Origin: Branchiostoma belcheri
Lineage: Eukaryota > Chordata > Leptocardii > Amphioxiformes > Branchiostomatidae
Length of the DNA: 64,000 nt
Reading direction: 5' to 3'
NCBI RefSeq assembly: GCF_001625305.1
Contig: NW_017802780.1
Span: forward strand, 45,970 to 109,969
This document shows, piece by piece, positions 25,552 to 38,500 of the stretch; positions within the stretch are counted from its first letter, which is position 1, and the number at the start of each line of letters is the position of its first letter. The notes below the pieces were generated by a model. That model was not told the origin of the DNA, searched no databases, and saw only the letters and a list, made by a program, of their open reading frames with translations. Position numbers and translations under genes: made by a program.

Positions 25552-25777
25552 GCTATCGCAAAATGAACCGAGTGATTTTACGACAATTCTCAGCGCGCGA
25601 AAAGGACTTCGCACCCTTCAAATCGGTAAATGCTGTTTATCCATGACCTCTAATCACCCAGAAAACATTGCAACGCTCATCATTTAAGTCTAAGAAAGGA
25701 AAATGTTGTCTAATTTGCAGTAAAACACTGGTCACGTAAGATTTGTCGTAAAATCGCACGGTTCATTTTGCGATAGC
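25552..25777. mobile_element. Small element with about 35-bp terminal inverted repeats
   Basis: The left end GCTATCGCAAAATGAACCG is matched in reverse by CGGTTCATTTTGCGATAGC at the right end, and the similarity continues inward through ATTTTACGACAA. Total 226 bp, no ORF. I could not define a target duplication, so the superfamily is open. Confidence 0.6.
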
Positions 25778-26523
25778 TTGTCTAGGAGGAGGTGAGACTG
25801 TTTTTATCGTACGAAAAATGGTAAATAGTTAGTAAAGTTATCTTGCAGTGCTGGAATTCGGATGTATTAAAATATGACGTTACATTCTAAGGAACAGTGT
25901 CATGTGAGTAAAATCAGCACGGCATTTGACGAGAAATTTTGTAGAGGATGTAGAAGTTTCACGTGAATGCACTTGGGTGGGAGGGGGGCGTGCGTCCATT
26001 TGCTGGACATTTTCGATGGTAAGATTTACGTTGAAAAGATACTGATCATTAATTCAGATACCTTGAAAGATATTGATAAGGAACAGTATAATGCAATTTT
26101 AGTAAAACCAGTGTCCACTGTGCTGGAGTAGATTGTTGCGAGCGTCCCAAAAAAAAATATGCAGGGTATTTTCGATCGTTGTAGCTAACAGTCAGCGAAT
26201 CAGTTGGCAAGACGTCACACCTGAACTTTTGTTGGAGATTTTTGTTTTTTGTTGGTACTAGTAATATGTTTTGTGAACAAGACAATCTTTTATTTCTGTT
26301 TCAGTGACGCTTTAGACTGTCCTCTGCTACATATACCAGTGACACAATAAAAAAAAACAGAATCTTACAGTTAGCAAAAGTCTAAACTCAATAAAATTTT
26401 AGTAAAATTTTATAAAATTCTACTGAAATCTAGCCTCTACATTTTACATCCAACCAAGGTTTAAAAGAGAGTTGTTGATCCAACCAAATTAGACCCTGAG
26501 ACCAAACAGACCCTACCACTGAT

Positions 26524-26755
26524 CACTGTGCATTTTGCACACCCCAAACTCAACCGTGTCACTGATCACTGTGCATTTTGCACACACCAGACCAACCGTG
26601 CCACTGAGCACTGTGCATTTTGCACACACCAGATCAACCGTGCCACTGAGCACTGTGCATTTTGCACACACCAGACCAACCGTGCCACTGAGCACTGTGC
26701 ATTTTGCACACACCAGACCAATCGTGCTATTGAGCACTGTGCATTTTGCACATAA
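26524..26755. repeat. 42-bp minisatellite, about 5.5 units
   Basis: Units start with CACTGTGCATTTTGCACA at 26524, 26567, 26609, 26651, 26693 and 26735. The first unit is 43 bp; the others are 42 bp. Because 42 is a multiple of three, several frames stay open on both strands (one reads HCAFCTHQTNRATE per unit). No start context, splice site or neighbouring exon supports translation. Confidence 0.9.
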
Positions 26756-27240
26756 AGTCAAGCTAAGAACACGTATATTGCGAACAATGTGTGAATCTAT
26801 TTTATCAGGAGAATGCCACCAAGGTGACATCATTTTCAATGGAGATCCAACTTGAAGCATGCACAATTCAAACAGCAATTTATTTTTATTCTTGCAACAA
26901 CTTTTCCGGAACACAATATGCAACTTTCATGTAGTTCTTCCAAGCACGCCCCGGCCAGCTTTTTATAAAAGCTTTTCTTGTTTAGTAAAATGTACAGTAA
27001 ATTTGGGGTTTGGATGACATGCGCGAAGTTACATTTAGGTTAGTGTGACCTACGTTGCAGCGTTCCAGATGGACACATCTGGCAGAAAAAACACACTGAT
27101 CCTGACCTTAGGTAATTTTTCCTTCCAGCTCGTTTGGTGCCTGGGTGTCATGACACCAGTTTTAGTAGACAAACCGCCTTTGTTAACATGGCTTCCTGTC
27201 TTGCAATTTGACTGCTGGCTACAAGAGGAGGAATTAATAC

Positions 27241-28060
27241 AACTAGAAAGGCCGACAATTGATCGGAGCAAATGCAGCAGCTGGCTTCACCACATCCCCC
27301 GTAACAAAAAAATGAGCTGATCCTAAATTACCCCTTTCCAAAATGTTAAGTGTTCCAGTAATTTATACCCCCGTGCTGCAATGGAATCTTCTTACACCAA
27401 AAAGCAGTTATCCAGTTGCTTGAGTAACTGCTTTTTGGCGTATCGTATTACCTGGATGTCTAACCTTTATCGACGAATCTTCTTACACTTTCTGCTGTTG
27501 AAACATGTAGAACCGATAGAACCCAAGTGTGTTCTATTTAGAACTGTCAGTTGGGTATTTGAGTTTTCAAGCTGCTGTTTTACGCAAAGTAATGTAAATA
27601 TAAAATCATTTTAAACGGGCTGAATGTGAATAGTGAACACTATAGTTTAAGCATTTGGTGCCAAGCTACTCTTTTGGTCATTTGGTTTTCGTATTAGTGC
27701 ACAGGAGCAATAAATGGACATTTTTGGTAAAAAAAAAGCAAACAAAGGCCCCATTTTACATTACCGAATTATAGGTCATTCCGATTTAATACCAGGGCTG
27801 CTCAGGTCATTCCGATAAAATACAAGGGCTACAGATCCCAAAATGTACATTTCCCCCTGAAAATGGAAACAAAACAAATAACACAATTTCAAAAGTCTGT
27901 ATCCAAACGTTTAAAAACAATACCTATATTGGCCACTCACCTTCATGCCAAATTTCATGTTATTTGGCCCAAAAATGAAGAAATTGAATTCATTTAAAGA
28001 AATGACAGAAGGAAAAGAAGAAGAAAGAGAACGAACATGAGAGAAGCCATAATGAAAATA
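27241..28060 (+). repeat. Dispersed repeat R1, long copy, + orientation
   Basis: Begins AACTAGAAAGGCCGACA. It follows the same order as the inverted copy at 30545-31617: CACCACA, a CCCCTTTCCAAAATGTTAA block, CAATGGAATCTT, GGGCTGAATGTGAATAGTG, GTGCACAGGAGCA, then AAATTTCATGTTATTTGGCC. It is broken by the 78-bp insertion at 27398-27475. Confidence 0.75.
27398..27475 (+). mobile_element. 78-bp Penelope-related insertion with 13-bp target duplication
   Basis: Flanked by AATCTTCTTACAC at 27385-27397 and 27476-27488. The body has an inverted pair (CAAAAAGCAGTTA / TAACTGCTTTTTG) and ends CCTGGATGTCTAACC. It matches 37508-37590 and resembles the 3' end of the PLE at 61940. The empty site can be read from the other R1 copy at 31440-31470. 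Confidence 0.75.
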
Positions 28061-29581
28061 CCTGAAATAAGAGAACCACAAGTACTGACTTGTATAAAGC
28101 GTTTGGGACGACTCACGACCCACTATCTAATATGTGTTTTTGATACGTTCAAAACATATATTTATTCAACATCGAGTATTCAATTTCTAAGGTACACACG
28201 GAAAGCCATTTCATGACCACCTCTGCATGTATCCTAGACACCATGTGGCATTTGAGACAGCATGTCGCATTTTCTGCCAGGATAGAAAAAGACAGGATTA
28301 TGTACAGAGTAGTGTCGGAGTGAGTTTGTATACGTGCGTTAGTAAAGGTCACACACTGATTTAAGGTCAATCAAAAGTTGTTGGACAAGTTTTGACGCAA
28401 AACCACAACCCCTTAATTTAACTGCATTACTGATTATCTCCAGGGCCTGCTCAACAGCGCCACCTGCCGAGGCAAACGTGTAGGGAAGCATGAAAAGCTG
28501 TTAGTATTTTGCTGATGCAATTCTATTCTACATGTAAACAAAAAAGCTTTTGACTAAGCTGGGCCAACCTCAGAAAAAAAAAACTAAATGAAGGCATCGC
28601 CAAGTCGGGAGAGCTTTTAAAAAAAATGGCATTTCGGATTTGTTAGAAAGAGAATTGAAATAATGCTGGCAGTTTGATTTGAACCGGTGAACAGCATTAG
28701 TCGCCCTAAACTTCTTTAGGAGTAATTAATTTAGTTAGTCTTAGCACGAGACCTGAGAGACAAGTGACTCAAATAATGAATTGAAATTGTCATTGTCTCG
28801 GTTTTGTATTTTTTTATTATTTTTATTTCGGGTGGTGGGCTCCAATGTAGATGGCCCCTTTTATTTACTCCCTTAATGAAAAAATCCGGCTCAGTGTGAA
28901 TTAAATCACCGGACTCCAGAAGAAGGTCGGCATGTTTATGACTTAAATTTCGTGGTGAGCAACGGTCTGTTTGAATGTATTGAAAAAAAAAAACAGTAAT
29001 AACTTAATTCTTTTTATGTCGTGATCATTGTTTGCTGTTTAGGGTGCGAACAAAAATGAAACGGCAGGTTGTATCTGTGGTAACGTGCAGCATTTCTGTG
29101 AAATTTTTAACCCTTGTCCTGCTGCCAATTTTTATTTTACACAATATTTTCAAATAATTTGAAGTCTTGATCAGGTCACAGAATCTTGACTTTTTTTTGG
29201 TCCACGGTGGCGTAGTTACTTCCGCATTCGTTGCGTTGCGTTTCGCTGCAGTGTGGTGCATTGCACGAGAAACACCCCCAAATCGTACATACACAGGGTA
29301 CTATACAGCCGGTACTACATGTGCAACCCATATATATATATATATATATGGGTTCCGAAGGACAAGGGACAAAGGGTGTTGTGGTACTGGGGTCATGTTG
29401 GAACATGCGTGCGTATTTATGTGCACTACTAATCATAACTTGCAAGGCAAGGCATCATAGAATGTAGTCTCTTGCTGGTGCCAGTGTTTTTAGGATAATT
29501 TTGTGTTTCTCTGTACCGATAATATTTTGAACTGCATGCAGATTGCTACCACAAATTTCCTAATTTGTTATTTCTGTTTAG
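28061..29581. other. Intergenic stretch upstream of the lectin-ZP gene
   Basis: No coding exon seen. It must contain the promoter and 5' UTR of the next gene, but I recognise no TATA box. A TA-rich palindrome CCCATATATA...TATATATGGG lies at about 29327-29352. Confidence 0.4.
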
Positions 29582-29599
29582 GTGGTGTATGCTGACACG

Positions 29600-32500
29600 A
29601 TGGCGGGTCCGTGTACATCCGGGTTCTGGAGGTGGATGGTTCTGGTGCTGATACTGAGGACCGCATCAGTTAATGGACAAGGTAAACCTCTTTACATTTC
29701 CTCGATATTAAATAAACAGTCTAGAACCGTTATTAAGCACCCTTACGTTTTTTCGAAGCCATTTTTGACAGAATATTTGGACGGCTTGTATTCAAGAAAG
29801 GGTCTATTGTATGACATCACGGTACTATCCTCGCTAATCGATCTATTAAATGATATTAATGAAACGAAACAAAACAAACAAACAAAAAACAAAACAAAGA
29901 TGATCGGAAGTAGACTTCTATGTATTCCAAAACTGCTGTCTTGGGAATGGAAAATAATTTGTTAAATTTCAATTATTGGTGTAAATGTAACACTGCTGAT
30001 GACAGTTCTTATGCCTGTGACAGGTGTCAATGTCGCCCTGAGTAAGAAAGCGTACCAAACAAGCCTCGAGGGGCATGGACATCCAAACCTTGCTGTTGAC
30101 GGGAACACCAATGCCAATTACTACTCCGGTTCCTGTGCAAACACTATTGCAGGGGCCGGAGAGGCAGATCCAAGCTGGTGGGTGGATCTCAGACAATCGT
30201 ACATGGTTGACAGGTACGTGTACAGCATTTCAGTCATTATGACGAGTAAGCTTAGGCCTACTAATAAATAAATAAATACTGATGTGCACACAAAGAGACG
30301 CGCATTCAATATTTATGGCTTTACCACACCACGAATGAAACATATTGCTATCCCTTGTGTTTCTTAGTCTCCTTCTTCTTTGATTTGATTTATTAGACTG
30401 AATATACATCCAGGACTGCTTAAATAGCCTAAGGTTATTAAAAAGGGCTAGCCCTCAAAAGAAGAAAATAAACAATTAGGAACAGTTAACAGTGACCGTT
30501 ACATTTCAGGTTAACATACTATTATAAGAGATGTTGCGGCCTAACATTCTTCTGCCATTTCGTTAAATTGATTCAATTTCTTAATTTTTGGGCCAGATGA
30601 CATGAAATTTGGCATGGAGGTATACATAGAGCAGTAAATACCCCCAGGCGTTTTTTTTAAATTGTTTTATTTATTTATTTTTTTTTTGCCATTTTCCGGC
30701 AAAAATATACATCTTCGGATCTGGAGCCCTGGTACTAAAACCAAATGACCTGGAATTTGGTATGGGGATACCTTGGACATGTGTCGTTTACAAAACCTCA
30801 CTCAAGCTTTTGACATAGAAGACTTTAAAATATTGAAACAATGGGGCTTTTTGGCTATTTTCGGACAAACAATGTACATTTTTGTCTGCTGTGCCCTAAT
30901 ATTAAATCCGAATGACCTGAAATCCGGTATGGGGATGCCTTGACCACATGTCTAAGGAATGTCATTTCACGCATTTGACATATACTACTTTAAAATTGTG
31001 TAAAATGTGGCTTTGGGGGTATTTTCGGACCAAACATGTACATTTTTTTGTTTTCTGTGCCCTAATCCTAAAGCCAAAAGCCCTTAAATTTGGTATGGAA
31101 GATTAATGAATATAAGCTCACAAAATGTTATTCATGCTTTGGATGTGTATAACTTTAAAAAGTTATGTAAAATTGACCCAAAATCTTTGACCCAAAATAT
31201 CCATTTTTTTGTGCTCCTGTGCACTAACACAAAAACCAAATAACCTGAAATTCTGCATAAGGGTAGCTTGTACCCAAATGTTTAGACTATAGTGTTCACT
31301 ATTCAGATTCAGCCCTTTAAAATACTTTTATTTACGTACCTTAATTTCAGTAAAGCAGCAATTGTAGCTTGAAAATCATTAAATGGCAGTTCTAAATAGA
31401 ACATTTTTGGTTCTAGAACATTCTACATGTTCCAACAGAAGGCATTGCAAGATTCCATTGCTGCATGGGGGTATATACTATCGGAACACTTTAAATTTTG
31501 GACAGGGGAAATTTAGGAACAATCCACTTGTGTGGGAGATGGATCAATTTTTGGTTCGGGGGTGTAGTGAAGCCATTTGCTGCATTTGCTCACGAGCAAA
31601 TGTCGGCCTTTCTAGTTCATTATAATATTTTTTTTTTAAATCTATGATAATAATCTGCACGTGATGAATCAACCAATACTGACTTGAAGGTCCAACAATA
31701 CAATTTGGTGATTTACTTCTAATTTGTGTCATTCAATGCACAGTGAAATGGCTCAATGTAAAAGGATATATCAAAATTTTAAATGCTTTTTAGCGAACGT
31801 ACATGTAAACATTCCATTGCATCGTTTTCAATATCTATAGAGTGGTCATCTTCAACCGCCTGGACTGTTGTGCGTGGCTTATTAACCCCTTCAACATCCA
31901 CATCGGGGATTCCGACCAGGTCAGCATGAACCCCAAGTGTGGAGGTGATCATCAAATCGTTCAGCCGTCCATTACCGTCTCATGTGCAGGGATGAAGGGG
32001 CGATATGTGGGCATCCGTCTTCCCGGACCAAACCGGACGCTGCAGCTGTGTGAAGTCCAAGTATTTTCAGGTAGGCCTTCGCTGCAATCAATTAATATGT
32101 AAGATCATTACATGGTTTATGGGTTTCGGAGCCTAGGTTGCTGTAAGACTAAATCACAGGCACATATATATATGACGACAAAGACAACAATTCATGCACT
32201 GAATGTGGATTGGGTCATCAATGAAAATCAACACGAATCAACGACTACCATAGAACGTATAAATATACACAGTGATGGGTTCCTAGGGTAAAGTTTCTAT
32301 TCATAGGAAGAATATCAGGTTACTACCGTGATTCCGCGCGCGGCTTCCGTTCAGCCAGTCTCAACGGAAAATCTTTTCTTAAAAATAATGAACAGTTTCA
32401 CAGGAACTCCCTTGTTCAAATGAAGTAAAGTCCGCACTGCATAAACTAAATGTTGTTGTTTTGATTACTGATTACAGCGATGATGTGAGTGAGATTAGTC

Positions 32501-35500
32501 TCAAGCGCCAGATGTAAACTGCCCCTGAATTTCCCAGAAATTTCCCTGTTTTTGCATTTAATAAACATTGTAACCAACTTGAGATTTGAGTCAGGAAGTT
32601 TTTTTTTTCAGAGGGCAAAAACGAACTTCCCCAACTTTTTCTAATTTTTATTTATCTATTATGAATTAACAACAGTTTTCTAGTTGACGGCACATGTGTT
32701 CTACGCTAAGTTCTAACACAGTGCATTTTTTTAGGCACAGGAGGTTTTATCGTAAAGGCTCATTCGACTGGATATAACGACCCGGGTGCATTGGATGACG
32801 AATTCAGAAACAAGTCGTACATCGTCAGCAACGGACAGGAAATCAGAATTCAACAAACTGGTAAGGATAAAAGTTAGTATTGTGCATTTTCGGTATAAAT
32901 TGATGGAAGGGTACATTTGTCTGGGTAGCCTGTTATGATATTAGGTCTTTGGAATGCGAAGGTCAATGTCGAACATGGGCCCCTGAAAGCTGTCCTTCGT
33001 ACTTTTTAGAACTAGAGTTCGTGGAACACATGCTTTCGCCCGGTATAGATATTATATCATTTCGCTACTTTGCTACTTTACAAACAACAAAAATGTAGAT
33101 TTGGCGCATCGTGATTAGGCATGATTTAAAAGGAACGTGTGGCACGTGGACCGGATGTGAGAAATGCGAATTACCCGAATCGCGGTTCAGGCGGTTAGGT
33201 GTGAACAAGGCTGAAAGCAATGATGGAATTTCATAATCTCAGTGTTTTGCATAATATGATTGTAATGTATATAGCATACGGAAGCTTTCGCAGGTGAAAC
33301 AGATGCAAACCATGCAGAAAACGTCCTAATTTTTAAAATCAATTAAAATCTTTTGATTCCTTAGTTGTTAGCAATGGTAGCTTCATGCTTGTGACACCTG
33401 TAAACCAGCTAAATGTGAACAAAAATATACATTTTGCATAGATTATGGTAATGTGGCGGTCATTTGTAAATCTTTAACACCATCAGTTTATCCAAATGGA
33501 CGAGGGCATCAGGCATTTATTTTGAATGAGCGGACCGGAGAAGTTATCGACAAGGCTGTTTTCGACACCCATGAGGGAGGCACTCAAGCGGCGGGACAAC
33601 TAACGACATTTCTAGAAGGCGCTGCAGCGGTAAGCATCGTCGATATACTGGTACAAGAAGGTCTGATGTAGACTGATCTTTCATAATTATACGTTTTTAT
33701 TTAAAAACCTCACATAGGGTTAAACGATGTTATGCTTTCACCAAACATTTATGGATTAGGAAATTTAAGTGGGGTCGTGTGGCGTAGCGGCAGAGTGCGC
33801 GACTCGGAACTAAGAGTCCCGGGTTCGAGTCCTGACATGCCACCTATCTTGTGTCCTTGGGAAAGGCACTTTACACGGCTTTTCTCACTAAGCTCAGGTG
33901 TAAATGAGTATTGTCCTGTAATGTATTTGTCCCCTGTGTTGGTGGTGGCATTAATATGAGTTGAAGAAACTTGAGTGTGTCGTCACCACGTCTGGTGATT
34001 ACATGTTGGAATAAAAAAAATAAATGTAAAACTAGATAACAACATCACTTAGAACAACATGCTATACTGTAGGTAAATATAAAAGACATAACGATAACAA
34101 TGTCCAAATTAAACATAAACTTGGACTTATGAAGTTCCGGCATGTTACATTTCCTGCTATGCTATTATAATATCTCTATCATATTTATTTGCTCCTATAT
34201 CACTGCAGGGACGGATCCTAGCTATCGTTGTTCATGACAGCAGCTCCGCCGCCCAAGTCAACCTGGTGCCATACGGTTCTACAATTACAACTGCGCTAGG
34301 TAATCTTTTAATTCCTTATTTAAAACAAAGCATTACTTTAGAGCTATAAAAGACTAAACATCACTCTCACTTCAGGTACATTTTTGCTTTTTGGTACAAT
34401 TAGATTAGATTAGAAAAGATTAAATAAATCAAGGTAAAGGAAAGTTTAATTCTGGCCGAATCCGCATATTGTAACGTCTTTGGATAAAATATGTTTCATT
34501 TATGTATCATTACCATACCGAACTTGATATCAGTGATTTCCACTCTATGATAGCTCTAGCAAAAATGAGTTTTGAACACCTTAATCCTTGGTTGAATATC
34601 AATTTAACATTTTAAACATTCATGTTATGCAGTGAATATAGGCCAGATTTTCTGTGCTCATTTTTTAGTGTTAGTTGAGAATAGTATATTTTAAATATTG
34701 AATATTTCATTATAGGGTTCAGAGAGTCGTATGCCATGGTTACTCAGAAAGGAGACAAACCATCTTGGTTCGTGGAAAAAAAGAGCGCAATAGGTGCAGG
34801 ACCAACTATTGTAGAGGCTCACATACCAGGTACAGCAAATATTATTCTCTTCATTTTTTTAACTGTATATATGAGTTAACAATATCTTTCTACTGCTTTA
34901 ATTACAGCCATGAAAGAAAAACTTCAGATGGCTATATTTGGAAAACTTTAGATCTCAAGAAAAGAACTTGAGTACGCATGTAATAAAAGATAATGTTTGA
35001 AGAATGTTAAGTTATCACCAGTGTGGAAATAGGTAACATATGCATTTTGATAGAAGACACAAGGTCCTCGAATGTATGTAAATGTGTGTTAATGTATGTT
35101 AATGTCTGTTAATGTAGAGAAAATATTCAAATTTTGGAATAAAGTTTTGGAACAACATTTTGCCAAAGGATTGCTCTAAAAATATGACATATATTATTTG
35201 AGTATATATGTCTATTATAAATTATGCCAAACATTTCAATCACATTTCCATGAGGCAATTAAAAATTCTTTAAGTGTTTTATTTAGGTATAAAGTCATTG
35301 AATTCTTAGTTAATATGTTACAAATGTAATACAGCTTAACATTTATCATGACAAAAGTTATTTGGTGAATGGCAGAAACATTTTTATCAAGCCACCAATC
35401 CATGTTTCCCTTCCCACAGCGTGTCCAATAGCAAGCTACGTCAGTTTTAACGGAGTTTGCTACATGGACTTTGCTGAGGAGAAGACGTACGATGAGGCTA

Positions 35501-38500
35501 GACGGACGTGTGCCGCAGATGGGGGACTACTGGCCATGCCGAAGGATAGCGCGATCAGCACTTTCATCCATGATCTGGTGGGGGCTCAAAGACGCTGGAT
35601 CGGACTGACAGACATCGCGAACGAAGGCCAGTTTGTGTACGAAAACGGCCAAACACTTGCGTCATCCGGCTATTCTAACTGGAACCCCGGTGAGCCGAAC
35701 GATGCTAATGTGGGCGAAGACTGTGTCGCACTTCTTGATTCCACACATTTCTGGAATGATGCATCTTGCAGAAAAATCTTTGGATTCATCTGTCAGCTAG
35801 GTATGTGTTATAATCGCACATCTTACTGATTCCCACTAACAAGTGTTTTAGAGATTTTTTTCCAAAAATCGCTGTGTTAAACTAGGAAGTCAGACATTTG
35901 CAGGGGAGTAAATGCAGCATATTTCAGTCCATCATCTCCCTCCCCATTCATAAATGGACTACTGTTTCTTAGCAACATTATACGAGTAGTGCTCATTAAT
36001 GTGAAATGTTCCAATACTCCAATGTATTCTCAGATACCCATACAGTGCTTTGAGTGAAATATTGTCACCCCGTCCCCTACAGTACTTTTCAGTAAAATAT
36101 TTTCGAAACCCGACTGAGTTTTTTTCAGTAATAAGTATTCACAAAGCCCCCATGTAAAGCTTTTCAGGATAAGGTGATTTAAGAAAATCCATCAGTGCTT
36201 TTTAGTTGCATTGTTCTTGAAATCTCCACAGTGCTTTCCAAGATCTCCCTGTCTTTAGTACTTTTTTTTGATACTTTGAGAGATCCACGTCACCTGGTTT
36301 CTGCTTGTAGATTAGCTACCTACGCTACACTGTACTTCCTTAGATATCATATAAATTTCAGGTCATTTAGCCCCAAAACATGAATCCATTTAACGAAATG
36401 GTAGGGAAAAGGAAAACAAGAAGAAAAACAATGTTTCCATCCATATACCTATAGTATGAGGTTTAAAATGAAAAATGAAATGGTTGTATACATTACTTGT
36501 ATGGACTTTTTTTAGTGGAATGCAAGTTGTAGATTTTCAACAGTCAAAAAGACTGTATAAAAATGTTTAAGAAAACGTCCGAGCTATTGGCCCACTCTAC
36601 CTCCGTTCCAAATGTCATGTCATTTGGCTAAAATACGACAAATGTGACCAAATGTCAGGAGAAGAAGTAAGAGAAAAAGAAGGAACATGACTAAATCAAT
36701 ATATTTTATCAGTAACGTGCACCATACACACATCTAATCTAGTCGTTGGTTAATGGTTCAAAGTTATTTCGTAATAACAAAATAGTAAATTCTTTAAACT
36801 AAATGCTTCCACAATATGAGTTTAAGACATGTTACAAGTTATCAACGTTAGGTTGAAATTCGCAAAAGCAAGTCTGAATTCGCATATTTGTCATACATTA
36901 TTTTCTGTCGTTGAAGTTACTGCAGTTGACGGTGGTTGGTCTGACTGGGGCCCATGGTCTGGCTGCAGTGTGACGTGTGGAGTGGGGACGGAGACTCGGG
37001 ACAGAACCTGCACCAACCCTGCACCAGAGAACGGTGGGGCAGACTGTGACGGACCTGCTCAGGAGACACAGGCATGTGACACGGGGGTGTCTTGTTCAGG
37101 TAACGGATGTATTTTGACGTATTCTCATTTAGATAGTACTAAAATTCCCCGTGTGGCAATAAAAGAGTTAAGAAATGATTGAATGTTTTAGTTTTTAACA
37201 CAGCAAAATGTGCCAATGCACCAGTCACGTTAAACGTAGGTAATCCAAATTTTAAAGTGCCCTAAAACGTAAAACGTTTAAAATAAACACGCCGTTCGGG
37301 GTGCACAACAGGGTCCAAATTTAGCACACGTCCTTTTATTCTACAATATGTTTTTTAAGTGTCAAAATATATGATGGAATTAGCATGGGGCTGGATATTC
37401 GTTGTTACATCAGGTTGGTAGTCACTGAATAAAGATAAGCAATTTTACGCCAAAAAGCAGTTACTCAAGCAACTGGATATNNNNNNNNNNNNNNNNNNNN
37501 AACGTCTGACGTTTTCAAAAATCATATCCAGTTGCTTGAGTAACTGCTTTTTGGCGTATCGTATTACCTGGATGTCTAACCTTCATCGACGTATAAGCAA
37601 TTTTATTTTGCTGATTTTCGCTGACTGTTTGTCACCTTTGTAGGGCAATTCTGACTAACTGCTATTAAATTGGTTAGAATCTACTCCAATCGCAATGATG
37701 GAATTATTGATCAATGGTAACCAATATACCTTACATTTCTAGTGCTCACAGGATTGACACTCGCCGATGCCGGGATTAGTCATCTCACCGTTTCCTGGAC
37801 AGTTGTGGGGAATCTTCCGATCTCGCGCTACAGGCTCCGCTACCAGCCGGCAGACCGGCCGGGCTCGTACCGGGACCTCTCCCCCGCACCAGCAGCAGGA
37901 GCCACCTCGGCAACAGTGCAGGGCCTCCTAGCTGACACAGAATACATCCTCACGCTGACATCTTTTGGTGCAGACGACGAGCCCAACGGAGTTGCCAGTG
38001 GGGCATTCACCACAGGTGGGTGATGTAAAAGAAGCAAGGCATTTAACGCCGTGCCAACCACGGGCTTGTGCTACAGCGTAATAAACTGAATAATGTACAA
38101 TTGCTCAATGGCTGTAAGCATGCTTATGGATTAGAAGGTTAGGGGTTCAAATCCCAACTCACTAGTGCTGCCACGGCCTGTAGTTCATTTTCAAGGTGAC
38201 GTAGATCTCGCCATACCAGTACTATAGATATATTCTGGTAGAGAAATTTGAGTTGGTACTCACATCAACATGTACATATACGGGCTGTTTTTATTTCTTT
38301 GTGCACATGTGGTTTTGAAAGGAATTTGCTATTGGATTCTGAAATTTAATTGCTTCATTCCCTGGCTTAGGGTTTGGTTTCTTGAACTATCCTTGCTGTA
38401 AAACAACACTGATGCATCCAAACAGCTTCCTTTGGCAGAGATAATAATACAGTACTTTACTGTTTCAGATTCGGTTATCGTGAACGTAGTGTGTGACCAG

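Noticed and set aside
33771..33845. A tRNA gene
   Set aside because: A and B boxes are present but the arms do not pair as a proper tRNA, and a SINE body follows.
38100..38165. Possible tRNA-like or SINE head with B box GGTTCAAATCC
   Set aside because: The A-box region is poor and no SINE body could be matched; left out as a feature.
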